From assembly GCA_963753815.1 (NCBI GenBank), contig CAVWDU010000007.1, positions 248,001-312,000 of the forward strand: a DNA stretch of 64,000 bases, given 5' to 3'. This DNA comes from CAVWDU01 sp963753815 (lineage in GTDB: Bacteria > Pseudomonadota > Gammaproteobacteria > Pseudomonadales > Halieaceae). The notes below the pieces were generated by a model that was given only the letters and a program-made list of their open reading frames with translations, did no database searches and was not told the origin of the DNA. Position numbers and translations under genes: made by a program. Below, piece by piece: positions 26,251 through 39,072 of the stretch; position 1 is the stretch's first letter; every line of letters begins with the position of its first letter.

Positions 26251-26571
26251 ATGGGCACAATAGCCAATGCAGAGGTAAAGCAGTTGCGCGCCATCGGCCA
26301 CCGGCTCAAGCCGGTGGTGACCGTGGCGGGGAACGGCGTCAGCGACGGCGTACTGGCGGAACTGGATCGCGCACTCAGCGACCACGAACTCATCAAGGTC
26401 AGAATCAACGCCGGTGGCCGGGCCGAACGCGCGTCCATCCTGGCCGAAATCGCGTCCCGGTCCGGCGCGGAAATCGTCCAGACCATCGGCAGTGTCGCGC
26501 TGTTACTGCGCCGCAGCGCCCGGCCAGACCCACGGCTGTCCAACCTCATCCGCGGTTCGTCCGGGAACTGA
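26251..26571 (+). CDS. yhbY: ribosome assembly RNA-binding protein YhbY (CRM domain)
   Basis: A 106-residue CRM-domain protein associated with pre-50S particles. The domain is clear: QLRAIGHRLKPVVTVAGNGVSDGVLAELDRAL, DHELIKVRI and VQTIGSVALLLRRS (the basic C-terminal strand). Divergent from rlmE, as in Pseudomonas. The C-terminus is slightly longer than in E. coli (97 residues). Confidence 0.93.
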   Translation: MGTIANAEVKQLRAIGHRLKPVVTVAGNGVSDGVLAELDRALSDHELIKVRINAGGRAERASILAEIASRSGAEIVQTIGSVALLLRRSARPDPRLSNLIRGSSGN

Positions 26572-26600
26572 AGCTACCTGTGAACGGACGTTTCATCAGC

Positions 26601-26641
26601 GCCACCCCCCTGGACGCCTGTGCGGCGGCCAGAGGGGTGGC
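26601..26641. terminator. candidate hairpin terminator between yhbY and the pil operon
   Basis: GCCACCCCCCTGG / CCAGAGGGGTGGC (26601-26613 with 26629-26641, one mismatch), 15-nt loop, in the gap between converging yhbY and pilY1. No T-run. Confidence 0.5.
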
Positions 26642-26701
26642 AGTGTCGGGTGGCTGGGCCACCTCCCACCGATATCCGGCGTCCCCGCCGAAAAACAGCG
26701 G

Positions 26702-29700
26702 CTACCGGTCGATATCCTCGCTGAAGTAGGCCCGGCGTCGGATCGGTGGTGCCTGCGGAATGATCTCGATCGGTTCCATGCCGAGGCAGCCAATGCACAC
26801 CGTGCGGATCTCGCAGCCGCCGTTGCGGCAGTCATGAGGCGGTGGCGTGATGTCGCAGTTGGCACCACAGTTCCACAGCGGCGGGATGTAGACCCTTACG
26901 ATCACCGGGGCGATGGGTATGCCATCGCCGATGATCACCTCACCGGCAGTGAAGCGCGGGTTGAACAGGTCGAGGGCGTAGCCCTTGCCCAGCCCGATCG
27001 GCGTCGTGCACAGCGAACTGCTGGCGCCACCGGGTTGCAGGGTGTTGAAGAAGACCTTGCCGCCGCCCACGGCGGCCGGGTTGACCACCTGCTCGCCGCG
27101 GTCCGGCAGGTCGATATACCAGCCGTTCTTGGCCAGGGTGAAGACCTCGGGCGTGATACTCGGCTCTACCGGCGCACTGGTCAGCGCCACCATCGTCGAG
27201 CCGTCGAGGTCCACCGGGCCGGCACTGGCCTGGTAGGGTTTGTCGACGAAAGCATAAAAGCGGTTCTGTACATCATCGACATACGGGATAGTTGATCTGC
27301 AGCGGCCGCTCCCGGTCACCGGTGCCGATGGTGACGAAAATATTGCCCTTGATCGCGGCTACGGTCGGCGAATTGTAGAAACGCGTCTGAGTTGCTCGCG
27401 GTCTGGGCGATCTTGGTGATCGTCCAGTTGGCCGCGTCCAGTTCGGTCACGCCGTTTTCCGGGTCGGCACTGGCCAGCGTCGAGAAGTTGATGCGGTAGA
27501 GCCCACCCGCCACGTCGGCGGCATAGCCGAAGTCCATGTTGCCGTTGAAATCGACATCGATGAAGCCGACGTCGGTAATCACCGGCGCGTCCGTGGTGAA
27601 GGACTTCAGCAGGGTGCCGGTTTCGGCATCGAGTATGTAGACCCCGTTACCTTTTGCACTGGCGCATGCCGCCGGATAGGTCGCGGTATCGGCATTGAGG
27701 CAGTTATCGAAGCCCCCGCCGAACATCACGATGGGCTTCGATGTGGCGGGACTGCCGCCATCGTTGTAGCCGCCAACAACCGCGCCGACAGGCGTGGACC
27801 AGGTCTGGCCGATATCCGTGAAGCCGGTGCTGCAGCCGACATCGTCATTGAGATTCGGGCAGCCCAGCCGCCACAACAGCGTCGGGTCGACGTCCGGGTC
27901 GCTGACATCAAAGCCGTAGATCATCCTGCCGCCGCGGCGCATGGTCGGGTAGATGTAGGCCTTCTGCAGCACGTCGTTGTCGTCGTACTCCAGCAACTGG
28001 CCGGTGGAGCCGTCGAAGAAGTAATCCTTGGGGGCGTAAGACAGCGCCGGGTCTTCCACCTCGCCGGTGAACCTGACCAGCGGCGTGTTGTCGTACATGC
28101 GCTTGATCCGGTCCATGTGCTCCGGGGCGATAAAACCCCACTTCTCGCTGCCGTCACTGGCATCGACCGCCCGGTAGACACCGTCGTTCACGCCGTAGAA
28201 GATCGTGATCTTGCCCGCGCCGTAGTTGATCGTCAGCGGGCGGGAGTGCACCACGTCGCCGTGTACGCTGGCTTTCAGGCCGGCAGCCGGCATCACCTCG
28301 TCGACACCGGCGATATCTCCCTTGAGATAACTCATCATGGTCGCCCCGCCGAGCGCGGTGGCGTGACTGGCCGCGGTGCCCAGGCCTTCGAGACCGGATG
28401 CGCCGGCAGTCCACAGGGGACGCGCACCGTTCTGGCGGGCCATCTGTGCGGCACCGCCCTTCTCCACGAAGGGTCCGTCGGGATAGTCCGACCAGTCGCT
28501 GAGCAGGGTAAACACATCACACTGCCCGCGGGGCGGCGGGTTGACGCCCGAGGTTCTCCCAGTAGGCCCCGGTGTCCGTGGTCCAGAAACTGACCGCGCA
28601 TTCGCGCAGGAAGCCCGACAGCGGGTTGATGGCCCGGGTGCGCCGGGCATCGGCCAGCACCGGGTCGCCGTTGTCCAGGGCGAGCTGGTACTGCCGGAGG
28701 TTCCCGTACCAGCGCGGCTTCTTGCCCAGGGACGGCCGGAACATGCCGATGAACACCTGGTTCTTGGAGAGCGCCCGGTTTTCCGCGCTCAACGGCAGGG
28801 TCACCGAGGCGAAGCTGGTAGCGACGGAAAATATATCATTGAAGGCGGCATTGATCGCCGCCACTATCTGGCTCTCGCTCCTGCGCCTCGAAGTAGCGCC
28901 CGCCACCGACCTTGGCCGCGGTGTACAACAGCGAGCTGGTCTCGGCGTTCTGCTGGGCATTGAACACGTCGATGGTGAAGGTGGTCGACCGAGACCCGCT
29001 CCGAGAGCACGGTCGCCGGAGGCATTGGTGCCGGTGTAGGGTATGCCATAGTTGTGCAGGAACTTGGTCCAGTCATCGAGGTTGAAAGCGGCGCCGCCGG
29101 TGGCGTCTACACGCCCGGTAGGCGTCACCTGGGTCACCGCGGTACCCGCCAGTTCGAGGTTGAAAGTATCGCCCTGGTTCTTGCCGCAACTCGACGCCGT
29201 GCTCACACAGCTACAGCCGGTCTCGCCGTCACACAGGCCGCCCGCCGAGTTCTCCGCTGCGGTACAAACTGCCATTGCGCTGAAGTCTTACCGCTCTTCT
29301 CATAACACGCACTGGTGGTGCCAAAGGGCGTTACCGGTCCGGTCGAAGTGGTCGTTGTAAATTCGGGCCAGGGGACGGGATCGCCAGTGCCGGCGCCGCC
29401 GGCAAAGGCGTTGGGCACCGGTGCACCGGCCGCAGTGTAGAGGGACGCGAGGTAGCCACTGTTGGTGGCGTTGTCATTCGACGGCCCGCTGCTATTGGGG
29501 TTGCCGATAAAGATCAGGTAGGTCTCGGCGCAGGCGCTGCCGGTATCCAGCGGCGAGGCAAAGCGGCTGTAGGAGACCTTGTCCTGGTAACCGTCTTCGT
29601 CGGCCAGGCTCGGCGTTCCCGCCCCGTTGAAACTCTGGTCTTCACCGGCGAGATAGTTGTAGAAATCGGCCATCAGGTTGCCGTAGGCCGTGTTGGAATT

Positions 29701-30132
29701 GCGCTTCTCGACCGGGTCGTTGATGTCCGTATCGATCTTCTGCAGCACCGCCTCCAACTCCGCGAGGCTGTTTTCGGCAGGATCGACACTGCCGTCGGTC
29801 AGCTCCTGCAGGTTGAAGCGCACGTAGCCGCCATCCTGGTTGGCATTGCCCTGGGTGGTGAACTCCACGATACCCACATTGAGCTTGCCGGCCTGGCCCT
29901 GCAGTGCGGCCTTGATGGCCCGCACCTCCGATTGCCCCTGCTGGGCGCCCCCCGGCCATTTCTGGCTCTGGCGGGCCCAGTTGGAGGTGTTGTCGAGCAC
30001 GAAAATCACATTCGGCAGTGAGGCGTTTCGCGCCGGCGTGGTACCGGTGAACACGTCGATGTCCTCTGCCCGGGTGCCGGCGCTGGCGAGTGCCAGCAGC
30101 AGCCATAACAGACCAAAGTACCTTGCAAACAT
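26702..30132 (-). pseudogene. pilY1: type IV pilus tip adhesin PilY1, six frameshifts
   Basis: A conceptual protein of about 1142 residues: signal peptide (MFARYFGLLWLLLALASAGTRA), a von Willebrand A-like domain (NVIFVLDNTSNWAR), and a C-terminal propeller typical of PilY1 (SRPLTINYGAGKITIFYGVNDG, MIYGFDVSD). It includes the calcium loop DVDFNGNMDFGYAADVAGG. It is split by 1-bp changes near 29275, 28981, 28875, 28548, 27380 and 27286 (two losses, four gains; net +2 agrees with the 3431-bp length). Each segment keeps its motifs and has no stop in the restored frame. The start at 30132 has GGAG six bases upstream. Last gene of the minor-pilin operon; PilY1 is normally exported to the pilus tip and needed for piliation. 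Confidence 0.85.
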
Positions 30133-30158
30133 AGTCATCTCCTGGGTTACCTGCCGCA

Positions 30159-30704
30159 CTAGATCGGGCAGGCGGTATCGATACGGTTGAGCGAGGCCAG
30201 CACGCTGACGCCCTGGCGCACCACCACCTCGGCGCCGGTCACTTCATCGCGGGCGGTGGCTTCGAATTCCCACACCGAGTTGGCGCACATGGAATAGATA
30301 TTGGGCGGCAGGAAGCAGCTGGCATCCGCCGACGAGTTGAACACGTCGAGCTCCGCGTTCTCGATCGGCTGCACGATCACGCAGCTCGGCGTGGCGATGG
30401 CGACGGTCACGTCGTTGGTGCCGTCGCCGTTGAAGTCATAGCACTTCTGGTTGGCGACGTCGCAGGAGTCGAGGAAGACCGAGTCCGGGCTGGCGACGAA
30501 GCGGCCCGAACTGATGGCTTCTTCCAGCGCGGCGTAGGCCGCGAAGCGGACCATGTCCCGGCTCTCCATGTTCTGCACCACCCGTAGGTTGGACTGCACC
30601 ACGTTCGAGGCCGTCACCACCACCAGGGTGATGGCGAGCAGCATGATCAGCGAGACGATCAGGGCGACGCCGCGTTCGCGACCCGCTGTAGCTAGTCGAT
30701 TCAT
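30159..30704 (-). CDS. pilX: type IV pilus assembly protein PilX
   Basis: Minor pilin of 181 residues. The leader RERGVALIVSLIMLLAITLVVV has the PilX-type pre-pilin form, with Gly before the cleavage point and an N-terminal hydrophobic helix with Val/Ala replacing the usual FTLIE. DMVRFAAYAALEEAI is PilX-like. Four cysteines lie in the second half. The ATG at 30704 overlaps the pilW stop (ATGA). Minor pilins PilV-W-X and PilE with PilY1 form the priming complex at the pilus tip. Confidence 0.88.
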   Translation of the reverse strand: MNRLATAGRERGVALIVSLIMLLAITLVVVTASNVVQSNLRVVQNMESRDMVRFAAYAALEEAISSGRFVASPDSVFLDSCDVANQKCYDFNGDGTNDVTVAIATPSCVIVQPIENAELDVFNSSADASCFLPPNIYSMCANSVWEFEATARDEVTGAEVVVRQGVSVLASLNRIDTACPI

Positions 30705-31693
30705 TGCACTTCTCTCCGGCCAGCGATATTGCGGATACTCACCGTACGGGCATATACCTGGCGCTTGTGATCGCTGAATGCCGTGGGCACGGTGTAAGTA
30801 TTCCCGGCGACGACGTAGGTGCGGGTGTCCGCATAACCCGCGCTGGGCTCGAGGTTGCGCACCACCAGGAAAACCCTGACCATCGCCACATCGGCCCACT
30901 GGGTGCCTGCCGGCGTGCCGGTGTGCACATCCACCTGGCCATCGCCGTCGGTGTCGAGGCCGTACTCGAACTGCATCGATTCCACGCCCTCCACCAGCGG
31001 CTCTTCCACGTAGGTGCTGGTGCCGCTGGCGCGGCTCAACTCTGCGCGCACCAACTGGTCGTTCGCATTCACGTAATAGACCCGGCTCAACAGGCGATAC
31101 TGCGGTGCAGCGGTCGAGCAATCGCGCTGGGTGTAGACCAGGTCGGACAGCACAGTGGAGATCAGCAGCTCACCCGGCAGCGGCTTGGACGAATCGCTGG
31201 GCTCGAAGCAGGCGTTCACCTGGAGATGGAAATTGGCGTTAGCGGCGGCGCAGCCGGCGCTGCCCAGCGGGCAACTGGCGGCGCGGCGGATGGCGAGGAA
31301 TTCCGAGCCCGTCTTCGGTGTGATGCAGGTCCCGGTCAGGCCCGCCTGGCCCTGCAGCGGGTAGCCCATGGCGTCCTGCAATTCGGTCGCGGCCGCGGTG
31401 AGGTCCGCCCCGAGGCCGGGACAGACCGGCGGCAGGGTTGCCGCCGCCGGCTGTTCGCCGGCCTCGCCCCAGAATCCCGCACTGGTGAGGTCGCTCTCGA
31501 TCAGGCCGAGCGCATAGGAGCCGCTCTCGATCTGCCGACCGGTGCGTTCGATCTCCATCCGGGTCTGGCTGTTGGTGCCAAATATCTGGGTCACGCCGAG
31601 CAGGACGATCACCCCCAGCGCGAGGGCGACCATCACTTCGATCAGGCTGAAACCCCCGGTGTCCGGCATGCTTTTTCTTCGTAGTGAATTCAT
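30701..31693 (-). CDS. pilW: type IV pilus assembly protein PilW
   Basis: Minor pilin of about 330 residues. It has a class III-type signal GFSLIEVMVALALGVIVLLGV, then SQTRMEIERTGRQIESGSYAL (PilW_N-like) and a large globular part with a DTDGDGQVDVHTG Asp-rich loop (possible calcium site). An alternative GTG start at 31699 would overlap the pilV stop; the ATG at 31693 is preferred. Intact, unlike pilY1 and pilE in the same operon. Confidence 0.88.
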   Translation of the reverse strand: MNSLRRKSMPDTGGFSLIEVMVALALGVIVLLGVTQIFGTNSQTRMEIERTGRQIESGSYALGLIESDLTSAGFWGEAGEQPAAATLPPVCPGLGADLTAAATELQDAMGYPLQGQAGLTGTCITPKTGSEFLAIRRAASCPLGSAGCAAANANFHLQVNACFEPSDSSKPLPGELLISTVLSDLVYTQRDCSTAAPQYRLLSRVYYVNANDQLVRAELSRASGTSTYVEEPLVEGVESMQFEYGLDTDGDGQVDVHTGTPAGTQWADVAMVRVFLVVRNLEPSAGYADTRTYVVAGNTYTVPTAFSDHKRQVYARTVSIRNIAGRREVQ

Positions 31694-31695
31694 CG

Positions 31696-32259
31696 TCACA
31701 GCCCCAGGTTCGCCAGTACCACATCGACACTCGCCACCCGCCGGAAACGGTCATCGGCGCCGTACAGGTTCTGGCCGCAGAGGGACGCGGGCGCAACCGT
31801 CGGTGAATTGCCCTGCCAGGCAACCGTCACCCGGATGATGCGCTCGTCGTCCGTCGAGCCGAGCTGGTTCTCGATGCAGCCGCGGGCGCCGACGATGCTG
31901 CCCAGTCGCTGCCCGCTCTCCTCGACCCCCGCGCCAGAGAGCGTCTGGTTCCACTCACACAGGTAGCGCGAGGCGCTGGCGGTGATCAGGGTGCAATTCG
32001 CCTGCGCCAGCAGTCCATACTGAGTGCCCTCGGTGTAGTCACCGGCGCGGGCGGCAAGCGCGTCGACGCGGATGCGATTGGCCATGTCCTCCGCCAGCAT
32101 CACCGCCTGGGCACGCTGGTAGGCCTCGAACTGGCTGTCGAGGGTGTTGACCTGCAGGCCCGCGAGGCCAAGCAGGCCAATGGCGAGAATCAGGAAGGTG
32201 ATCAGCACCTCGATCAGCGTGAATCCCGCCGACCCGCGGTTCAACTTCGGTCCGTTCAT
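31696..32259 (-). CDS. pilV: type IV pilus modification protein PilV
   Basis: Minor pilin of 187 residues. The prepilin leader MNGPKLNRGSAG is followed by FTLIEVLITFLILAIGLLGLAGLQ, the PilV-type helix ending in Gly-Leu-Ala-Gly-Leu-Gln. LAEDMANRIRVD is a further PilV hallmark. The ATG at 32259 overlaps the stop of the upstream GspH/FimT gene, giving tight coupling. Confidence 0.9.
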   Translation of the reverse strand: MNGPKLNRGSAGFTLIEVLITFLILAIGLLGLAGLQVNTLDSQFEAYQRAQAVMLAEDMANRIRVDALAARAGDYTEGTQYGLLAQANCTLITASASRYLCEWNQTLSGAGVEESGQRLGSIVGARGCIENQLGSTDDERIIRVTVAWQGNSPTVAPASLCGQNLYGADDRFRRVASVDVVLANLGL

Positions 32260-32780
32260 GGGCAAACCCCCTTGGCGGCGGTCGCCCGGCCGTCGATTTC
32301 CATGTGCAGGCACAGCTCGGCGCCACTCACCGCGCTGACGCCGATATCAAAGTCCGCCGTCGTGGACCGTCCCATCGGATTAAATGCCACAGTGCCCGGG
32401 CCGGTGATGTCGACACCGGTTGCCTCGGGATGATTGAGAATGGCCGGGTCACCCGGCTCGGGGCTGGCGATGCTCCAGCCGCCGCTCCAGCCGGAGCCGC
32501 TGGGGCTCAGGACCACGTTGCGATTGCGCTTGACCGCTTCCGAGCGCGCGGTGTTGAGGGCGATACGCAGATCCGAACTGATGGCGCGCAGCCGCTGCTC
32601 GGCCATCATCGTGCGAAAGGAGGGCACGCCGGTGCCCAGCAGGACCGCCAGCAACAGCAGGCTGATCATGAGTTCGACCAGCGTGAATCCGCGACTGGCA
32701 TGTCGCGCCGGCGTGCGCGCCCCGCAGGGCTGCGCCGTCCGGGCACTGTCGAGTGTCGGCTTGTTACAGAAGCTCACCAC
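32256..32780 (-). CDS. fimT: GspH/FimT-type pseudopilin
   Basis: Minor pilin of 174 residues with GFTLVELMISLLLLAVLLGTGVPSF and then RAISSDLRIALNTARSEAVKRNRNVVLSPSG, the GspH/FimT signature. The start is a GTG (32780, or the next GTG at 32777) overlapping the pilE stop, with GGAG upstream. The resulting leader of about 30 residues before the cleavage Gly is long but acceptable. FimT and FimU are not separable here, so the symbol is tentative. Confidence 0.82.
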   Translation of the reverse strand: MVSFCNKPTLDSARTAQPCGARTPARHASRGFTLVELMISLLLLAVLLGTGVPSFRTMMAEQRLRAISSDLRIALNTARSEAVKRNRNVVLSPSGSGWSGGWSIASPEPGDPAILNHPEATGVDITGPGTVAFNPMGRSTTADFDIGVSAVSGAELCLHMEIDGRATAAKGVCP

Positions 32781-33191
32781 GGATCACTCCCCCGGGTCTT
32801 GGCCCCGGTGTTATCGATAGAGAGCACGCCATCACCGGCCTGGCGGCTGCCGGCAATGGGCGTTGCAGTAATAGTGAAAGTAGGGGGCGGACCCGCCACT
32901 GTCGTCACCGCCACGGTGTAGGCCGCGGAGACACGGTCCGGCTCGGCCAGGTTGAGATCGGCAAGCGCGCCGTAGGTCCTGCGAATCATTGAAGTATTTC
33001 TGCTGTGCCTGGGCCAGCGCCATCAGGTGAGACTGGGCGGCAGCCCGGTTCGATTTGGTCACCGAGTTGAGGTAAGACGGGTAGCCGATCGCGGCCAGAA
33101 TCGCGATGATAACCAGCACAATCATCAGCTCGATGAGGGTGAATCCCCGCTGTCCCGGCCCGGCCGCCACCCGAGTTTTTATTGTTGTCAT
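32774..33191 (-). pseudogene. pilE: type IV minor pilin PilE, one frameshift
   Basis: The first frame starts MTTIKTRVAAGPGQRGFTLI with a classic prepilin helix (ELMIVLVIIAILAAIGYPSY), up to QQKYFNDS. The other frame supplies RTYGALADLNLAEPDRVSAA and a C-terminus ending GAKTRGSDPW. One extra base near 32981 (CGC where CG or CC is expected) joins them into 138 residues, a normal PilE length. First gene of the operon: the 351 bp upstream carry no other gene. Confidence 0.82.
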
Positions 33192-33542
33192 ATCCTGGTC
33201 CGTCCAAGGTTTACGTGCCCTATTCTGGGTAGGGCCTATGGACGAAACAATCGAAAGGTCGCGAAAAGTAGAGATACTGCGCGTTTCCAACGCGATCGTC
33301 CGACAAGCGGTCAGAATGCCCGACAAGTGGCAGGAGCGTGGGGTTTGCCAGGGCAGTCGCGGTTTGGCTTGCAACGCCCTCGGACCCCATTGTGCCCCAT
33401 CCACAGGGGCGTCACGGGCCACCGTCGCGAGCGCGGTGGGCGGCGTCACGCTGATGGGTGCCACACAGGGGAAACTTGCGGGCTTCAGGCCGGTGGCCGG
33501 ATTCGGCTACCATGAGCGTTCAGCAGAAAATGGAAGCCGCCG
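33192..33542. other. 351-bp spacer between divergent pilE and a small gene
   Basis: Must contain the promoter of the minor-pilin operon on the - strand. I see no good sigma-70 pair. A GGCACG...TTGG sequence near 33203-33221 resembles a sigma-54 site but has the wrong spacing. No gene. Confidence 0.4.
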
Positions 33543-33895
33543 ATGGGCGACATACTCGAATTTCCCTCGCAGCGGGCCCAGGGACTCGCTTTCCTCGACC
33601 GGGAGGTGCGGCAGTTGCTGGAGGCCAAAGGCGCCGACGCGGCCCTGGTCGAATTCGCCGCCGCGCAACTGACGGGTATCTACGCCCAGCTCAGCGAGGC
33701 CGAGCAGTACCACTTCAGCCTGCACCTGCCCGCGGGGTTGACCGCGGGGACCGGGCGTCGCTGGAGCAGCAGCTACACCGCGGTCTGGAGGGTATCCGTC
33801 GGGAAAATCACGCCATCCTGGTCAACCTGGTCGCACAACTGGTGGTCGAGAAAATGCGCGTCTATGAACTCACGCGGCGTCTGGAGACCGACTGA
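33543..33895 (+). pseudogene. conserved small protein of unknown function, one frameshift
   Basis: The frame starts MGDILEFPSQRAQGLAFLDR and runs to LSEAEQYHFSLHLPAG. The other frame continues VDRGDRASLEQQLHRGLEGI and ends VYELTRRLETD. Losing one G in the run at 33734-33737 explains the break; repaired, the protein has 117 residues and looks helical and acidic/basic mixed. It converges on greA with a 3-bp gap. I do not recognise the family. The good coding character of both halves suggests a real gene. Confidence 0.6.
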
Positions 33896-33898
33896 GGG

Positions 33899-34371
33899 TC
33901 AGATGTGGTGTACCTGGTCGATCTCGTATTCCTTGTTACCGCTGGGCGCCTTGACCACGATCACGTCGCCCTCTTCCTTGCCAACCAGCGCCCGCGCGAT
34001 CGGTGAACTGACCGAGATAAGGTTGCGCTTGACGTCGGCCTCGTCGTCGCCGACGATCCGGTAGGTCACGGTTTCGTCGTTGTCGACGTTGATCAGGTCA
34101 ATGGTGGTGCCGAAGATGACCTTGCCGGTTTTCGGCAGCACGGTGACGTCGATCACCTGGGCGTTCCCCAGCTTGCCCTCGATCTCCATGATCCGCCCCT
34201 CGACGAAGCTCTGCTGCTCCCGGGCGGCGTGATACTCGGCGTTTTCCTTGAGATCACCGTGTTCGCGGGCCTCGGCGATCGCGCTGATGATGCGCGGCCG
34301 CTCCACTTTCTTCAGCTGCTCCAGTTCATCGCGCAGAGCGGCCTCTCCCGTCACCGTCATCGGCACCTTGT

Positions 34372-34375
<4 letters not shown>
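33899..34375 (-). CDS. greA: transcript cleavage factor GreA
   Basis: Inserts into the secondary channel of RNA polymerase and stimulates cleavage of backtracked RNA. The 158 residues have the coiled-coil hairpin with acidic tip (EAREHGDLKENAEYHAAREQQ, with D and E at the tip), then the globular FKBP-like part (GTTIDLINVDNDETVTYRIVG, SSPIARALVGKEEGDVIVV). It overlaps the carB stop by four bases (ATGA). Confidence 0.97.
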
Positions 34376-37593
<3,218 letters not shown>

Positions 37594-37597
37594 CGTG

Positions 37598-38764
37598 TCA
37601 GCTTTCCCGCGAGTCTGTGGCGCCTGCGCCGCCCGGCCGCCGGGCCATGAGCGCGATGAAGTGGTCGAACAGCGGTGCGGCATCGTGCGGCCCCGGGCTT
37701 GCCTCCGGGTGCCCCTGGAAACTGAACGCCGGCCTGTCGGTGCGGGCGATCCCCTGTAGCGTCCCGTCGAACAGGGAGCGGTGAGTGACCCTCAGGTTAT
37801 CCGGGAGACCCTGCTCGGCCACCGCGAAGCCGTGGTTCTGGCTGGTGATCAGCACCGTACCGTCGTCGAGGTTCTGCACCGGGTGGTTGGCGCCATGGTG
37901 CCCGAACTTCATCTTCTCGGTCGCGGCGCCGCTGGCCAGGGCGAGCAACTGGTGCCCCAGGCAGATGCCAAAAATCGGAATACCGGTTTCCAGCAGCTCC
38001 CGGATCGCGGTGATGGCATAGGTGCAGGGTTCGGGATCACCGGGACCGTTGGAGAGGAAAACGCCATCCGGTGCCAGGGCGAGCACCTCGGCCGCCGGCG
38101 TCTGCGCCGGGACCACCGTAATCCGGCAGCCCCGCTCCACCAGCATCCGCAGGATATTGCGCTTGACGCCGTAGTCGTAGGCCACGACGTGCCAGGGCTG
38201 GTCGTCCGCCGACGGCGCGCCGAAGCCCTCGCCCCACTGCCAGGTTCCGGCGCACCAGTCGTAGGACTCCGCGGTGCTGACCTCGCGGGCCAGGTCCATG
38301 CCCTTGAGGCCGGCGAATCCGCGCGCGCCGGCCAGTACCGCGGCCTCATCCAGCGCTTCACCCGCGGCAATGCAGCCGTTCTGGGCGCCTTTCTCACGCA
38401 GGATCCGGGTCAGTCGCCGGGTATCGATATCGGCGATGGCGACAATGCCACGCTCGCGCAGGTAGGCGTCCAGGGATTGCTGGTTGCGGTAGTTGCTCGC
38501 CAGCAACGGCAGGTCGCGAATGACCAGGCCGGATGCCCAGATTGCCGTGGATTCCTCATCCTCGCTGTTGGTGCCGGTGTTGCCGATGTGGGGATAGGTC
38601 AGGGTGACGATCTGCCGGGCATAGGACGGGTCGGTCAGGATTTCCTGGTAACCGCTCATCGCGGTATTGAAAACCACCTCGCCCACGGCGCTCCCCGCCG
38701 CGCCAATTGATATACCGCGGAAGACGCTGCCATCTTCCAGGGCCAGTATCGCGGGAGTGGTCAA
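37598..38764 (-). CDS. carA: carbamoyl-phosphate synthase, small (glutaminase) subunit
   Basis: Hydrolyses glutamine and passes ammonia through the tunnel to CarB. The 388 residues carry the triad Cys in FGICLGHQLLALASG and His/Glu in FSFQGHPEASPGPHD. The start is TTG at 38764: GGAGG lies six to seven bases upstream, and homology (ALEDGSVFRGISIGA) begins immediately. The gene upstream in Pseudomonas (dapB) is absent. A terminator-like hairpin precedes the start by about 45 bp. Confidence 0.97.
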   Translation of the reverse strand: MTTPAILALEDGSVFRGISIGAAGSAVGEVVFNTAMSGYQEILTDPSYARQIVTLTYPHIGNTGTNSEDEESTAIWASGLVIRDLPLLASNYRNQQSLDAYLRERGIVAIADIDTRRLTRILREKGAQNGCIAAGEALDEAAVLAGARGFAGLKGMDLAREVSTAESYDWCAGTWQWGEGFGAPSADDQPWHVVAYDYGVKRNILRMLVERGCRITVVPAQTPAAEVLALAPDGVFLSNGPGDPEPCTYAITAIRELLETGIPIFGICLGHQLLALASGAATEKMKFGHHGANHPVQNLDDGTVLITSQNHGFAVAEQGLPDNLRVTHRSLFDGTLQGIARTDRPAFSFQGHPEASPGPHDAAPLFDHFIALMARRPGGAGATDSRES

Positions 38765-38806
38765 GCAACACCTCCAATTGCAGATTCAACGACAAGACGC
38801 GCTCGC

Positions 38807-38840
38807 AAAAAAGCGAGATGGGTGACCTCATCTCGCTTTT
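38807..38840 (-). promoter_or_regulatory. terminator-like hairpin in the carA leader (candidate attenuator)
   Basis: AAAAGCGAGATG / CATCTCGCTTTT (12-bp stem, 8-nt loop). On the - strand it is followed by six T (38807-38812), the form of an intrinsic terminator. The stop side faces carA and no gene lies upstream on that strand, so a role in carAB attenuation or as a relic terminator is possible. The rest of the 308-bp carA/SDR spacer shows no gene. Confidence 0.55.
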
Positions 38841-39072
38841 AACGTCGATCCAGCTCGGTATGTTCGAAGGGACGCGCACCGTCGGTTGCGCTCATCCGCC
38901 CGGTGGAATCTGGCAAATGATTGTAGGGGATAGCCCCATGCCTGTCCACCGCGTGGCGGCGTCTACAGAGCCCGCCCGCTTCCCCTCGCCGGGCCGCGCA
39001 CCCATAATACGCCCGCGCACCCGGCGGCGCCTGCAACCCACGCCCACAGCCAGCTGGAGGGCTTCCACTCAA

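Noticed and set aside
33203..33221. GGCACG...TTGG upstream of pilE, resembling a sigma-54 promoter
   Set aside because: Spacing between the two parts is two bases too long and the -12 GC is GG.
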